Below are positions 5,058 to 5,115 of a DNA stretch of 5,115 bases, piece after piece. The stretch covers positions 5,276 to 10,390 of the forward strand of contig DBYT01000078.1 of NCBI GenBank assembly GCA_002309915.1, read 5' to 3'. This DNA comes from Bacteroidales bacterium UBA1179. GTDB taxonomy: Bacteria > Bacteroidota > Bacteroidia > Bacteroidales > Bacteroidaceae. Every line of letters begins with the position of its first letter. Within the stretch, counting starts at the first letter, position 1. Below the pieces are notes generated by a model that worked only from the letters and a program-made list of their open reading frames with translations, was not told the origin of the DNA and did not search any database. The translations under genes were made by a program, and so were the position numbers.

Positions 5058-5115
5058 TTAAAGATCCTTAACGGGAAGAAGATTTCCGTTCAAAAGTGTT
5101 GTGTGTTGTATCAAA
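5058..5115 (-). CDS. Possible C-terminal end of a convergent gene (cut by window edge)
   Basis: Reading leftward from the right edge, one minus-strand frame is open for 18 codons and ends LIQHTTLLNGNLLPVKDL at a TAA (5060-5058). The residue mix looks like an ordinary protein end, and a convergent gene three bases from the methyltransferase stop would be unremarkable. An 18-codon open stretch is well within chance, and I cannot name a family from it. Confidence 0.35.
   Translation of the reverse strand, partial: LIQHTTLLNGNLLPVKDL

Noticed and set aside
5057..5072. Imperfect palindrome GTTAAAGATCCTTAAC after the methyltransferase gene
   Set aside because: Fourteen of 16 positions are symmetric, but the stem is AT-rich, leaves no usable loop, is not followed by a T-run, and may lie in a coding sequence.
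1..5115. CRISPR array, transposon, phage, toxin-antitoxin or defence system
   Set aside because: No spaced direct repeats, transposase, integrase, nuclease or paired toxin/antitoxin genes are visible; the two symmetric elements near 259-339 do not flank a mobile gene.

Overview
The window looks like chromosomal DNA of a Bacteroidota member, most likely Bacteroidales and perhaps Prevotella-like. Three signs support this. Start codons lack Shine-Dalgarno sequences and sit in A/T-rich leaders. Matches to the Bacteroides-type -7 promoter element TAnnTTTG lie just upstream of three gene starts, with a one-mismatch version plus a TTTG -33 box at a fourth. The large secreted protein ends in a type IX secretion (T9SS) C-terminal sorting domain, a system restricted to this phylum. 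I see no tRNA, rRNA, CRISPR array, transposase or phage gene.

Layout: (1) 1-206, minus strand, the N-terminal 68 codons of leucyl-tRNA synthetase (leuS), running off the left edge. (2) 207-370, a divergent control region with a leuS promoter, a 16-bp perfect palindrome, an 11-bp-arm inverted repeat and a -7 element very close to the next start. (3) 371-889, plus strand, a 172-residue all-helical HEAT/ARM-like protein of unknown function. (4) 878-912, a strong bidirectional terminator that overlaps the stop codon of that gene. (5) 933-3221, minus strand, a 762-residue exported protein made of about eight degenerate ~70-residue beta-sandwich repeats, one bacterial repeat domain and a T9SS tail. 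(6) 3222-3542, a divergent intergenic region with a minus-strand promoter, two plus-strand -7 elements and one doubtful 30-codon ORF. (7) 3543-4565, plus strand, a PLP-dependent enzyme of the threonine aldolase/beta-eliminating lyase family. (8) 4566-5054, plus strand, a membrane methyltransferase of the isoprenylcysteine carboxyl methyltransferase-like family, starting at the base after the previous stop. (9) 5058-5115, minus strand, a possible gene end.

The PLP enzyme and the methyltransferase are almost certainly one transcription unit. leuS, the HEAT-like gene and the secreted repeat protein are separate units, as orientation, promoters and terminator show. No multi-gene defence or mobile system is evident. 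The least explained items are the tandem-repeat T9SS cargo protein and the compound palindrome/inverted-repeat element in the leuS control region.
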